Positions 24,357 through 34,208 of a DNA stretch of 34,208 nucleotides are shown piece after piece. A program made the position numbers and the translations under genes. Under the pieces are notes generated by a model. That model ran no database searches. It had not been told where the DNA came from and worked only from the letters and a program-made list of their open reading frames with translations. How positions within the stretch are numbered: the stretch's first letter is position 1; every line of letters begins with the position of its first letter. This stretch comes from an uncultured Clostridia bacterium (GTDB taxonomy: Bacteria > Bacillota > Clostridia > Oscillospirales > Ruminococcaceae), in NCBI GenBank assembly GCA_945873955.1, contig CAMCFA010000026.1, positions 1 to 34,208 on the forward strand, in the 5' to 3' direction.

Positions 24357-24902
24357 ATGGCACATTTAGAGGAAAAAACAGTATCCAGCGAGCAGAAATT
24401 CGACGGCAGGATAGTAAAGCTGTTCGTTGACAAGGCGGAGCTGGAGGACGGCAGGATCGTCACCCGTGAGGTCATCAAGCACCCCGGCGGCGTGTGTGTG
24501 CTTCCGCTCACCGAGAAGAACGAGGTGATGTTCGTGAAGCAGTTCCGCTATCCTCACCAGACGGTGCTGCTGGAGATCCCGGCGGGCAAGCTGGAATACG
24601 GCGAGAACCACCATGAGTGCGGTCTGCGTGAACTGAAAGAGGAAACCGGCTGCACCTGCGACGAGTACACCTATCTGGGCAGCCTTATACCAACTCCTGC
24701 ATACTGCGGCGAGGTGATACACATGTACCTTGCGCGGGGACTTCACTCCGGCAGCCAGAAGCTGGACGAGGGCGAGTTCCTTGAGATAGAAAAAATACCG
24801 CTTGACGAAGCGGTGGCAATGGTAATGCGCAATGAGATACAGGACAGCAAGACCCAGATAGCGCTTCTCAAAACGAAGCTGCTGCTGGAAAAGGGTCTGT
24901 GA
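24357..24902 (+). CDS. NUDIX hydrolase (ADP-ribose pyrophosphatase type)
   Basis: A NUDIX enzyme of 181 residues that cleaves nucleoside diphosphate derivatives, most likely ADP-ribose. The complete Nudix box G-x5-E-x7-RELKEETGC is visible around residues 77-99, preceded by the NudF-like VLLEIPAGKLE. The family's downstream Pro marker is in LIPTPAYCGE. SD AAGGAG lies 7 nt before the ATG and overlaps the stop region of the yfhO-like gene. It is the last gene of the ddl unit and converges on spoVG with only 25 nt between stop codons. Confidence 0.9.
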   Translation: MAHLEEKTVSSEQKFDGRIVKLFVDKAELEDGRIVTREVIKHPGGVCVLPLTEKNEVMFVKQFRYPHQTVLLEIPAGKLEYGENHHECGLRELKEETGCTCDEYTYLGSLIPTPAYCGEVIHMYLARGLHSGSQKLDEGEFLEIEKIPLDEAVAMVMRNEIQDSKTQIALLKTKLLLEKGL

Positions 24903-24908
24903 TTATGT

Positions 24909-24918
24909 AGCCGCGGCT
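24909..24918. other. Palindrome between convergent NUDIX and spoVG genes
   Basis: AGCCGCGGCT is a perfect 10-bp palindrome in the 25-nt gap between the two convergent stop codons. No U-run accompanies it on either strand, so no intrinsic terminator is visible here and overlapping transcripts are likely. Confidence 0.4.
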
Positions 24919-24927
24919 GGGCGGCGT

Positions 24928-25185
24928 TCACTGGACGTACTGCCTGTACGCTTCGAGGATCTGTTCCTCGATCTTCTCACGGACGTTGGCGGATATCGGG
25001 TGGATTATGTCACGGAATACCCCGGACTCCTCCCGGCGGCTGGGCATGGCGACGAACATTCGTTCATCTCCTTGAACCAGCTTGATGTCGTGTATTGCGA
25101 TCGCGTTGTCGATAGTGATAGACACCACCGCGCGCAGTCTGCCCTCCTGCATGGTTTTTCTGATTTTGATGTCGCTGATTTCCAT
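24928..25185 (-). CDS. spoVG: SpoVG regulatory protein
   Basis: An 85-residue SpoVG, a small nucleic-acid-binding regulator that in Bacillus affects asymmetric septation and in other Firmicutes controls wall and virulence genes. The opening MEISDIKIRK, the core LRAVVSITIDNAIAIHDIKL and the motif MPSRR followed by DIIHPI are diagnostic. The start is ATG 25185, fixed by SD GGAGG 5 nt upstream; a longer in-frame extension to 25686 would run antisense through murC and is not real. It lies alone on the minus strand between two plus-strand units and is divergent from murC. Confidence 0.95.
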   Translation of the reverse strand: MEISDIKIRKTMQEGRLRAVVSITIDNAIAIHDIKLVQGDERMFVAMPSRREESGVFRDIIHPISANVREKIEEQILEAYRQYVQ

Positions 25186-25299
25186 AGTTACCTCCGAAGC
25201 TGTAAATGTAGGGTTCACGCTGGTAGTGTGGGAATTTTTGCGGGAAATATACATAGAATAAATCAGACAAAAATTTAACTGGAAAGAAAGGTCTTTACT

Positions 25300-27815
<2,516 letters not shown>

Positions 27816-27842
27816 ACTGGATAAACTGGAAAGGACGAGGTT

Positions 27843-28106
27843 ATGAAGCTGATAAGCATAGGCTTCGGCAATTCGGTGAACGCCGACAGGATAGTTGCGG
27901 TGGTAAGCCCCGAAGCCGCCCCGGTAAAGCGAATAGTTCAGCTTGCCAAGGACAGCGGCACGGCGATAGACGCCACCTGCGGACGGCGCACCCGCTCCGT
28001 GATAATCTGCGACAGCGGGCATGTTGTGATGTCGGCGCAGACCCCGGAAACAATTTCCGGCAAGACCGGCGATAATCTGCCGGAGCAGGACGAGCAAATG
28101 ATTTGA
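27843..28106 (+). CDS. remA: RemA-like DNA-binding regulator (DUF370)
   Basis: A small protein (87 residues) of the RemA/DUF370 family. In Bacillus RemA assembles into oligomeric rings on DNA and activates biofilm matrix and osmoprotection genes. The family line is plain: [21 protein letters not shown], split by SPEAAPVKR, then [20 protein letters not shown] and MSAQTPETI. It is followed 15 nt later by gmk, the conserved order. The C-terminal tail after residue 72 is acidic and longer than in many homologues. The regulatory targets in this organism are unknown. Confidence 0.92.
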   Translation: MKLISIGFGNSVNADRIVAVVSPEAAPVKRIVQLAKDSGTAIDATCGRRTRSVIICDSGHVVMSAQTPETISGKTGDNLPEQDEQMI

Positions 28107-28121
28107 CAGGAGATATTTGAT

Positions 28122-28727
28122 ATGAGCAAGGGATTACTTTTTGTGGTATCCGCTCCCGCTGGCTGCGGCAAGGATACCATTCTGGAGCAGTTGTTCAAGG
28201 TCACGGAAAATGTCGGATATTCGGTATCCGCCACCTCCCGCGCGCCGAGAGAGGGCGAGGTGAACGGCGTACACTATCACTTCATGAGCCGTGAGCAGTT
28301 CGAGCAGATGATAAAGGACGAAGCGGTGCTGGAATACACGGAGTACTGCGGCAATTACTACGGCACGCCCCGCAAGGCTGTGGAGGACATGCTGAACGAC
28401 GGCAAGGACGTTATCCTCAAGATAGAGGTTGAGGGCGCAATGAACATCAAGCGCCTGTTCCCGGAGTGCTGCCTTGTGTTCATTCTGCCGCCCTCCATGC
28501 AGGAGCTGGAGCGCAGGCTCCGCAAGCGCGGCACCGAAACCGAGGAGAAGATAATCGAGCGCACCGCGCAGGCGCGTGAGGAACTGAAATTCGCTGAGAA
28601 TTACGATTATCTCATCGTGAACGGCGAGCTTTCTAAGGCTGTGGACGACCTCAAAGCGGTCATCACCGCCGAGAAGCTCCGCAAGAGCCGCTGCATAAGC
28701 AAGCTGGCTGAACTCCGCACGGAATGA
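28122..28727 (+). CDS. gmk: Guanylate kinase
   Basis: Phosphorylates GMP to GDP in nucleotide synthesis and (p)ppGpp balance; 201 residues, the usual size. The P-loop SAPAGCGKDT (10-19) replaces the common SGPSGVGKGT but keeps GxxGxGK. The GMP-binding segment TSRAPREGEVNGVHYHF and the lid region RKRGTETEEKIIERTAQA are typical. SD AGGAG is present. Its end overlaps the start of priA by 4 nt (ATGA). The rpoZ and coaBC genes that normally separate gmk and priA are absent. Confidence 0.96.
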   Translation: MSKGLLFVVSAPAGCGKDTILEQLFKVTENVGYSVSATSRAPREGEVNGVHYHFMSREQFEQMIKDEAVLEYTEYCGNYYGTPRKAVEDMLNDGKDVILKIEVEGAMNIKRLFPECCLVFILPPSMQELERRLRKRGTETEEKIIERTAQAREELKFAENYDYLIVNGELSKAVDDLKAVITAEKLRKSRCISKLAELRTE

Positions 28728-31138
28728 TAGAAGCGGTTCAGGCGGCGGTGGAGGGAACTGCGTACAGCTTTGACGCACTGTTTACATATCTCCTGCCGGA
28801 AGCCCTCTGCGGTAAGATATCCGCAGGAATGAGGGTGGTAGTCCCGTTTGGACGCGGCAACAAGAGCCGCGTTGCGCTGGTATTTGCGGTCGAGCCTGCC
28901 CCCGCGGACAGATCCAAGCTGAAATACGTCAGCTCCGCCGTGGACAGCGAGCCGGTCATTTCCACGGAAATGCTGCACCTGTGCAAATGGCTGAGGGACA
29001 ACACCTTCTGCACATATTTCGACGCGTTCCGGGCGATACTTCCTCCGGGTCTTAGCTACACGCTCCAGACCCGATACGAGCCGGTGAACGGCTTCAACGG
29101 GGAACTAACACTCACCGAGCGCGACCTGTTTGACAGGATATCCGCGCTGCGGGAGCGGTACTCGCCCCAGACAGGGGACAAGCCGCTGCTGAAGTCCCTC
29201 ACCGATAAGGGCGCAGTCCGGGAGTCCGAGCTGCTGAAGCGCCGGGTCGGCGACGAAACCACCCTCATGGTGAAGCTGACCGAACAGGCGGCAGGCGGCG
29301 AGCTGCCGATGCTCACCCCGAAGCAGCGTCAGGTGCTGGATTTCCTTTCGGAGAATTCGGCGGCGTCGGTGCATGAGGTGTGCTACGCGCTGAATATCAC
29401 CTCCGCGGTGGTGAAGCGCCTTGTGGAAAAGGGCTTGCTGGAAGAATACGAATATCAGGTGTTCCGTCTGGAAAAGGGCGAGGAGCGCACCGAAAGCCCG
29501 GAGAGCATAGTTTTCTCCCCGAAGCAGCAGCAGGTCTACGACGGGCTGCTGAAGCTGATGAACGAGGACGAGCCGAAGTGCGCGCTGCTCCGTGGGATAA
29601 CCGGCAGCGGCAAGACCTCGGTGTTTATCCGGCTGATAAACGAGGCTGTTCAGCAGGGAAAGTCCGCGATAATGCTTGTGCCGGAGATATCCCTCACCCC
29701 GCAGATGGTGGGGAAGTTCCGGCGGCTGTTCGGGGACGAGGTCGCGATACTCCACAGCAGTCTGTCGCTGGGTGAGCGTGCGGACGAATACACCCGCATA
29801 AAGACCGGGCGTGCGCATATCGTAATAGGGACGAGGAGCGCGGTTTTCGCCCCGGTGCAGAAGCTGGGGATAATCGTGATCGACGAGGAGGGCGAGGGGA
29901 CATACAAGTCCGAGAGCGCCCCGCGTTACCACGCACGGGACGTCGCGAAGCAGCGCTGCTTCCACCACGGAGCGTTCCTGCTGCTTGCCTCAGCAACTCC
30001 GTCGCTGGAAAGCTACTACTTCGCCAAGACCGGGCGGTATTCGCTGTTCGAGCTTGACGAGCGATACAACAACGCAGTCCTGCCGGACGTATATATCGTA
30101 GACATGCGCATTGAGGCGCAGAACGGCAATCACTCCGCGTTCAGCATGCCGCTGGTGGAGGAGATACGCACAAATTTAGAGCGTGGGGAGCAGTCTATAC
30201 TGCTGCTTAACCGCCGGGGCTATCACACCAGCGTTCGGTGTGCGAGCTGCGGCAAGGCTGCGGAGTGTCCCAACTGCGCGCTGCCGCTGACCTATCACAA
30301 GGCAAACGGCGCGGTGATGTGCCACTACTGCGGCTACACAAGAGCGCTTTCGTCGGTTTGTCCCTCCTGCGGCAGCAGGTTCATCATGATGAAGGGCACC
30401 GGCACGCAGCGCATTGAGGACGAGATTTCAACGCTGTTCCCAACGGCGCGGGTGCTTCGCATGGACGCCGACACCACCGCCGCAAAGAACGCATTCGAGA
30501 GCAAATTCAAGGCGTTCGCCGACGGAGAGTATGACATTATTGTCGGCACGCAGATGATAGCAAAGGGGCTGGATTTCCCGAACGTGACCCTTGTCGGAGT
30601 TCTAAAAACCGACAACAGCCTTTACGCCGGGGATTTTCGCGCCTATGAGCGCACATTCTCGCTGATCACCCAAGTGGTCGGCAGGGGAGGGCGCGGCGGC
30701 AAGCGGGGCAGGGCGCTTATACAGACCTTCACCCCGGAGCATTATGTGCTGAACCTTGCCGCCAACCAGAACTACCCGGACTTCTACAAGGAGGAGATAG
30801 AGCTGCGGGAGGCTATGCTGTACCCGCCGTTCTGCGATATCGTGGTGGTGGGATTCACGGCGCTTGACGACCGGGAATGCAGCACTGCCGCGCTGAAATT
30901 CTCCTCTATGCTGGAGCGGCGGCACTCCGCCGACTGCCCGGATATCCCGCTTAGGATACTCGGCCCGGCGCGGAATGTAGTCAGCAAGGTGAACGGGCGC
31001 TTCCGCTGGCGGCTGATACTGAAATGCGTGAATTCCAGCAAGCTGAGGCGGCTGGTGGAGCTTACATTAAAGGAAGCCGGGGCAGACAAGGCGTTCGGGA
31101 ATGTGACGTTTTTCGCCGACATGAACGGGGACCCGTGA
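28724..31138 (+). CDS. priA: Primosomal replication-restart helicase PriA
   Basis: A 3'-5' superfamily 2 helicase that reloads the replisome at stalled forks; 804 residues. The N-terminal DNA-binding domain spans 1-about 110. The helicase core has Walker A GITGSGKTS (about 291-299), motif II VIDEEGEGTYKSE (387-390 is DEEG where most PriA proteins have DEEH), and the ARDVA element. The zinc domain has eight cysteines (about 506, 509, 515, 518, 533, 536, 546, 549), all present. VVGRGGRGGKRG stands for the usual VAGRAGRG. The protein looks functional apart from the unusual motif II residue. Confidence 0.96.
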   Translation: MIEAVQAAVEGTAYSFDALFTYLLPEALCGKISAGMRVVVPFGRGNKSRVALVFAVEPAPADRSKLKYVSSAVDSEPVISTEMLHLCKWLRDNTFCTYFDAFRAILPPGLSYTLQTRYEPVNGFNGELTLTERDLFDRISALRERYSPQTGDKPLLKSLTDKGAVRESELLKRRVGDETTLMVKLTEQAAGGELPMLTPKQRQVLDFLSENSAASVHEVCYALNITSAVVKRLVEKGLLEEYEYQVFRLEKGEERTESPESIVFSPKQQQVYDGLLKLMNEDEPKCALLRGITGSGKTSVFIRLINEAVQQGKSAIMLVPEISLTPQMVGKFRRLFGDEVAILHSSLSLGERADEYTRIKTGRAHIVIGTRSAVFAPVQKLGIIVIDEEGEGTYKSESAPRYHARDVAKQRCFHHGAFLLLASATPSLESYYFAKTGRYSLFELDERYNNAVLPDVYIVDMRIEAQNGNHSAFSMPLVEEIRTNLERGEQSILLLNRRGYHTSVRCASCGKAAECPNCALPLTYHKANGAVMCHYCGYTRALSSVCPSCGSRFIMMKGTGTQRIEDEISTLFPTARVLRMDADTTAAKNAFESKFKAFADGEYDIIVGTQMIAKGLDFPNVTLVGVLKTDNSLYAGDFRAYERTFSLITQVVGRGGRGGKRGRALIQTFTPEHYVLNLAANQNYPDFYKEEIELREAMLYPPFCDIVVVGFTALDDRECSTAALKFSSMLERRHSADCPDIPLRILGPARNVVSKVNGRFRWRLILKCVNSSKLRRLVELTLKEAGADKAFGNVTFFADMNGDP

Positions 31139-31169
31139 TATATAGCAGAACACAGAAAGGATAATTGAC

Positions 31170-31634
31170 ATGGCATTAAGGCAGATAGTTAAATTCGGCG
31201 ACGATATCCTCAGAAAGAAAAGCAGACCCGTGACGAATTTCGACGAGCGGCTGTGGCAGCTTCTGGACGACATGAAGGAAACTATGGCGTCACAGCAAGG
31301 AGCCGGGCTTGCGGCGGTGCAGGTGGGCGTACTGCGCAGGGTCGTGGTTGTTGACGTCCGTGACAAGCACGGCGTTATAGAGCTGGTAAACCCGGAGATA
31401 ATCTCGGAGGAGGGTACTCAGTGCGGCGGCGAGGGCTGCTTATCCGCACCGAATGTGTGGGAGAACGTAGAGCGCCCCAACGTTGTCACGGTGAAGGCTC
31501 AGGACAGATACGGCAAGGAGTTCACGATCACCGGCAGTGCGCTGCTGGCGAGGGCGTTCTGTCATGAAGTGGATCATCTGGACGGGATATTGTTCACCGA
31601 CCATGTGAAGAACGATACTCCGGCGGAAAAGTGA
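31170..31634 (+). CDS. def: Peptide deformylase (first of a tandem pair)
   Basis: Removes the N-terminal formyl group from new proteins; 154 residues. Motif 1 GAGLAAVQ (Gln51) carries Val where the consensus has Pro, motif 2 EGCLS gives metal ligand Cys90, and motif 3 HEVDH gives His132, Glu133 and His136, so the active site is complete. Around motif 1, MASQQGAG departs from the usual MYE-GVG loop. SD AAAGGA lies 8 nt upstream. It is followed without a gap by a second def. Family identity is certain; which paralogue is the main enzyme is unclear. Confidence 0.95.
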   Translation: MALRQIVKFGDDILRKKSRPVTNFDERLWQLLDDMKETMASQQGAGLAAVQVGVLRRVVVVDVRDKHGVIELVNPEIISEEGTQCGGEGCLSAPNVWENVERPNVVTVKAQDRYGKEFTITGSALLARAFCHEVDHLDGILFTDHVKNDTPAEK

Positions 31635-31642
31635 GGCATACT

Positions 31643-32110
31643 ATGGCAGTTTTGGAAATTCTGGAGTTCGGAAACGACGTGCTCCGGCAGAAAAGCGAGG
31701 AAGTCACTGAGTTCAACGAGGAGCTGTGGCAGCTTCTGGACGATATGGCGGAAACCATGTACGAGGCGGGGGGAGTAGGTCTTGCCGCGCCGCAGGTGGG
31801 CGTTCTGAAACGCATTGTCGTGATAGACGTTGACGACGACCACGGGCTGCTGGAGCTGATTAATCCTGTTATCACAGCGATAAAGGGAAAGCAGCACGAA
31901 CTGGAGGGCTGCCTGTCCTGTCCCGGCAGAAACGGCTATGTGGAGCGCCCCGCAAAGGTGCGGATAAAGGCGCAGAACCGATACGGCAAGTGGAAGACCT
32001 ATGTCGGGACGGAGCTTCTGGCGAGAGCCTTCTGCCATGAGACCGACCACTTGAACGGCATACTGTTCGCCGACAAGGTTGATCAGTGGGAAGAACCGGA
32101 CAAGAAGTGA
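31643..32110 (+). CDS. def: Peptide deformylase (second of a tandem pair)
   Basis: A 155-residue deformylase with orthodox motifs GVGLAAPQ (Gln51), EGCLS (Cys90) and HETDH (His132, Glu133, His136). The two copies have the same length and register, so they arose by tandem duplication, but they differ at many positions. EGCLSCPG brings a second Cys close to the ligand Cys. The start is ATG 31643: GAGG sits 6 nt upstream and overlaps the TGA of the first copy. An in-frame GTG at 31631 has no SD. It is next to fmt, the usual partner. Confidence 0.95.
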   Translation: MAVLEILEFGNDVLRQKSEEVTEFNEELWQLLDDMAETMYEAGGVGLAAPQVGVLKRIVVIDVDDDHGLLELINPVITAIKGKQHELEGCLSCPGRNGYVERPAKVRIKAQNRYGKWKTYVGTELLARAFCHETDHLNGILFADKVDQWEEPDKK

Positions 32111-32140
32111 GCCAGACCCAGCCGAAAGGAATGTGATATT

Positions 32141-33073
32141 ATGAAGATAGTTTTTATGGGGACTCCGGTATTTTCGCTGTCCTGCCTTGAAGCGCTGATC
32201 GCCGCAGGTCATGAGGTCGCGGCGGTATTCACCCAGCCGGACAAGCCGAAGAACCGAGGCAAGCAGATACAGATGACCCCTGTTAAAGAATGTGCGCTGA
32301 AGCACGATATCCCGGTGTATCAGCCCCTAAGTCTGCGCAAGGGCGAGGACGCTGAGCAGTCAATGGCGGTGCTGCGGGACATTTCGCCGGAGTGTATCGT
32401 AGTGGTTGCATACGGGCAGTTACTACCTAAGGAGGTACTGGAGCTGCCGAAGTACGGCTGCGTGAACGTCCACGCGTCGCTGCTGCCGATGTACCGCGGC
32501 GCTGCGCCGATACAGCGGTGTATCCAGTTCGGCGAGAAAAAGACCGGAGTTACCACCATGTACATGGCGGAGGGTCTTGACACCGGCGACATGATACTAA
32601 AGGACGAGCTGGATATCCCGGAGGACATGACCGGCTCAGAGCTTCACGATAAGCTGGCGGAGATGGGCGGCAGGCTGATAGTCCGCACGCTGGACGAGAT
32701 TGCAGCAGGCACTGCTCCCAGAATACCCCAGCAGGGGGACACCTGCTATGCCGCCAGAATAATGAAGGAGGAGCTGCTGCTGGACTTCACAAAGCCCGCA
32801 GTGCAGGTTCGCGACTTCATAAGAGCAATGTCGGCGTCGCCATGCGCCTACACAATGCTGGACGGAAAGCGGCTCAAGGTCTACGGCGCACGTCTTGCGG
32901 AGGGCAGCTTCACCGAGCAACCCGGCGAGATCGCCGACCCGGACAGCTTCACTGTTGTCTGCGGCGAGGGTGCGGTGAGCTTCACCGAGATCCAGCCGGA
33001 GGGCGGCAAGCGCATGGACGTGCAGGCTTACCTAAGAGGAAAAAAGCCGGCGAAGGGTACTGTTCTGGGGTAA
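32141..33073 (+). CDS. fmt: Methionyl-tRNA formyltransferase
   Basis: Formylates Met-tRNA for initiation using 10-formyl-THF; 310 residues. Catalytic Asn109, His111 (NVHASLLPMYRGAAP) and Asp147 (GLDTGDM) line up with the E. coli residues 106, 108 and 144. The N-terminal Rossmann part starts MKIVFMGTP, and the C-terminal OB-like tRNA-binding domain starts near residue 205. SD AAAGGA is 10 nt before the ATG, 30 nt after def. It works in sequence with the deformylases encoded just upstream. Confidence 0.97.
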   Translation: MKIVFMGTPVFSLSCLEALIAAGHEVAAVFTQPDKPKNRGKQIQMTPVKECALKHDIPVYQPLSLRKGEDAEQSMAVLRDISPECIVVVAYGQLLPKEVLELPKYGCVNVHASLLPMYRGAAPIQRCIQFGEKKTGVTTMYMAEGLDTGDMILKDELDIPEDMTGSELHDKLAEMGGRLIVRTLDEIAAGTAPRIPQQGDTCYAARIMKEELLLDFTKPAVQVRDFIRAMSASPCAYTMLDGKRLKVYGARLAEGSFTEQPGEIADPDSFTVVCGEGAVSFTEIQPEGGKRMDVQAYLRGKKPAKGTVLG

Positions 33074-33132
33074 TTCCCGCAGGGCGGCGCATAATAACCG
33101 TAATTCATTCAGCTTATTGCAGGAGGTAAATT

Positions 33133-33864
33133 ATGGTACAGAGTTTAGTTTTAGCGGCGGGCAGCGCTCAAAAGGCGGATCTGTTCAGCATTAATTATAT
33201 GACGGCGTATTTCCTGTGCATTGCGGCGTTCATTTTTGCGGCGATATGTTCTGTCAAGGTAAAGACCACGTTCAACAAGTATAACCGCGTCAGAAGCCTT
33301 GGAGCAGTCACCGCAGCGGAGGCGGCGCGCCGTATACTGGACAGCAACGGCTTGTACAATGTACAGATAGCGCGTATTTCCGGCAGCCTTACCGACAATT
33401 ACAACCCCCGCACGAATGTCGTTTCCCTGTCGGACAGCGTGTACGACAGCACGTCGCTGGCGGCGATAGGCGTTGCGGCGCATGAGTGCGGTCACGCGGT
33501 CCAGCACGCGAAGGGGTATATCCCGATCAAGATACGTTCGGCGGTGTTCCCGCTGGCGCAGTTTGGTTCGTCGTTTTACTTCATAATTTTTCTGTTGGGA
33601 ATATTGTTCAGCTTTGAACCGCTGGTGGACGCGGGTATAATTCTGTTTGCGTTCGTGGTAGTATTCCAGCTTGTGACTCTGCCTGTTGAATTCAACGCCA
33701 GCCGCCGTGCAATGCAGACTATTGAGGCTCAAGGGCTTTTGCAGCGGGACGAGCTTTACGGCGCGAGGAGAACTCTCACCGCTGCGGCAATGACTTATGT
33801 CGCGAGCCTTACGGTGTCGTTTACGCAGCTTTTGAGACTGTTGTCGTACAGGAACAGAAGATAA
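33133..33864 (+). CDS. Membrane zinc metallopeptidase (YugP family)
   Basis: An integral membrane peptidase of 243 residues in the YugP/neutral zinc metallopeptidase type 2 family. It has an N-terminal helix (about 20-42), the zinc motif AAHECGHAVQ with His117, Glu118 and His121, two helices at about 140-185, and a short final hydrophobic stretch. SD AGGAGG lies 7 nt before the ATG. Its place between fmt and the probable rsmB matches the order seen in many Clostridia. Its substrate is unknown; a role in membrane protein quality control is only a guess. Confidence 0.9.
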   Translation: MVQSLVLAAGSAQKADLFSINYMTAYFLCIAAFIFAAICSVKVKTTFNKYNRVRSLGAVTAAEAARRILDSNGLYNVQIARISGSLTDNYNPRTNVVSLSDSVYDSTSLAAIGVAAHECGHAVQHAKGYIPIKIRSAVFPLAQFGSSFYFIIFLLGILFSFEPLVDAGIILFAFVVVFQLVTLPVEFNASRRAMQTIEAQGLLQRDELYGARRTLTAAAMTYVASLTVSFTQLLRLLSYRNRR

Positions 33865-33897
33865 TTTTTAATTTGTCGGGTGTCTTTTTCTTTATGA

Positions 33898-34104
33898 GCA
33901 GCAAAATTGTTTTTCGCTTCCTTTTGGCATCCAAAAGGAAGCGGGGTGTGGGGCAGAGCCCCACACTCGGCGCGAATGCGCCGCTACTCGCGCGATAGCG
34001 CGCAACTTGGCGCGAAGCGCCATAAACGCGTTCAAAAGCGCTAAAGGGGTTCGGGGGAAAACAAGAGTTTTCCCCCGGTCAATGACTGCGGAGCAGTCAT
34101 TGAC
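33898..34104 (+). repeat. Array of seven short-loop perfect hairpins (dispersed repeat)
   Basis: The stems, in order with lengths and loops, are: 33916-33942 (12 bp, CAT), 33946-33966 (9 bp, AGA), 33968-33983 (6 bp, GAAT), 33989-34002 (5 bp, GATA), 34008-34022 (6 bp, GAA), 34052-34077 (11 bp, AAGA) and 34078-34104 (12 bp, GGA). Six of the seven stems close on a C-G pair; the first closes on G-C. The lead-in 33898-33932 recurs inverted at the left window edge. It fills the gap between the Zn peptidase and the next gene; no real gene is visible in it and no U-run follows a stem. Confidence 0.85.
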
Positions 34105-34153
34105 ATACTCCCCTCTAAAAATCAATATATATCACAAAAAGGAGCGAGAAAGT

Positions 34154-34208
34154 ATGCCCTCCCCCCGCCTTACAGTAGTAAAAATGCTGCTGAAAATGGA
34201 CAGCAGCG
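34154..34208 (+). CDS. rsmB: Start of probable 16S rRNA m5C methyltransferase RsmB (truncated by window end)
   Basis: The frame opens at ATG 34154 with SD AAGGAG 9 nt upstream and runs to the window end, encoding MPSPRLTVVKMLLKMDSS. The pattern PR-xxx-K-xLLK-(D/E) resembles the NusB-like opening of RsmB/Sun. In Firmicutes the gene after fmt or the Zn peptidase is usually rsmB, which supports the call. Only 18 codons are visible, so the identity rests mainly on context. Confidence 0.5.
   Translation, partial: MPSPRLTVVKMLLKMDSS

Noticed and set aside
25186-25299. Promoters for the divergent spoVG and murC genes
   Set aside because: Only weak matches exist (for example TAGAAT with no proper -35 at 17 nt). 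The gap is AT-rich and must hold promoters, but I cannot place them with confidence.
33892-34125. A 77-codon minus-strand open frame across the hairpin array
   Set aside because: Its codons simply follow the palindromes, there is no SD and its composition is unlike a protein. It is an artefact of the repeat.
34100-34131. A possible promoter TTGACA ... TATATA before rsmB
   Set aside because: TTGACA is formed by the last hairpin arm, and the best -10 lies 20 nt away, outside the usual spacing. It is not convincing without start-site data.

Overview
This looks like the chromosome of a spore-forming, low-motility-type Clostridia member, most probably Oscillospiraceae/Ruminococcaceae (Ruminococcus-like). 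The reasons are moderately GC-rich coding sequence, strong Shine-Dalgarno (SD) sites, a CIRCE-controlled hrcA-grpE-dnaK-dnaJ operon, a GerA-type germinant receptor operon, spoVG, and the Firmicute-typical series remA-gmk-priA-def-fmt-(Zn peptidase)-rsmB. I see no transposase, phage gene, CRISPR array, tRNA or rRNA. It is a mostly core region with unusually rich non-coding structure.

Layout. Bases 130-9454 are on the minus strand and hold three transcription units. (i) metN-metI-metQ, then an FAD-linked 2-hydroxyacid dehydrogenase and a class I aminotransferase; this unit has a near-consensus sigma-A promoter and a leader carrying a possible 18-codon peptide whose end is folded into a hairpin before the metN SD. 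(ii) A single SGNH/GDSL hydrolase with its own promoter and terminator. (iii) GNAT acetyltransferase - HD phosphohydrolase - membrane-anchored alpha/beta hydrolase. From 9570 most genes run on the plus strand. They are a compact gerA-type operon (A, B, C); hrcA-grpE-dnaK-dnaJ behind a perfect CIRCE operator; ddl - DUF1934 - argS - yfhO-like - NUDIX behind a long structured leader; and murC - tgt - remA - gmk - priA - def - def - fmt - Zn metallopeptidase, followed by the first codons of a probable rsmB. spoVG lies on the minus strand between the NUDIX gene and murC.

How the genes work together. The first unit could import methionine or its analogues and convert 2-hydroxy/2-keto forms into the amino acid (inference). 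The stress operon is autorepressed by HrcA. The last two units join cell-wall precursor synthesis (ddl, murC), translation (argS, tgt, def, fmt, rsmB) and replication restart or nucleotide supply (priA, gmk).

The most unusual signals are non-coding. First, there is a run of seven short-loop perfect hairpins at 33916-34104, and its leading segment reappears inverted at the left edge of the window (1-35). Second, the approximately 160-nt leader of ddl has nested perfect stems and two mutually exclusive pairings around its ribosome-binding site. Third, the met leader couples a small open reading frame to a hairpin. All functional calls are from reading the sequence; no database search was run.
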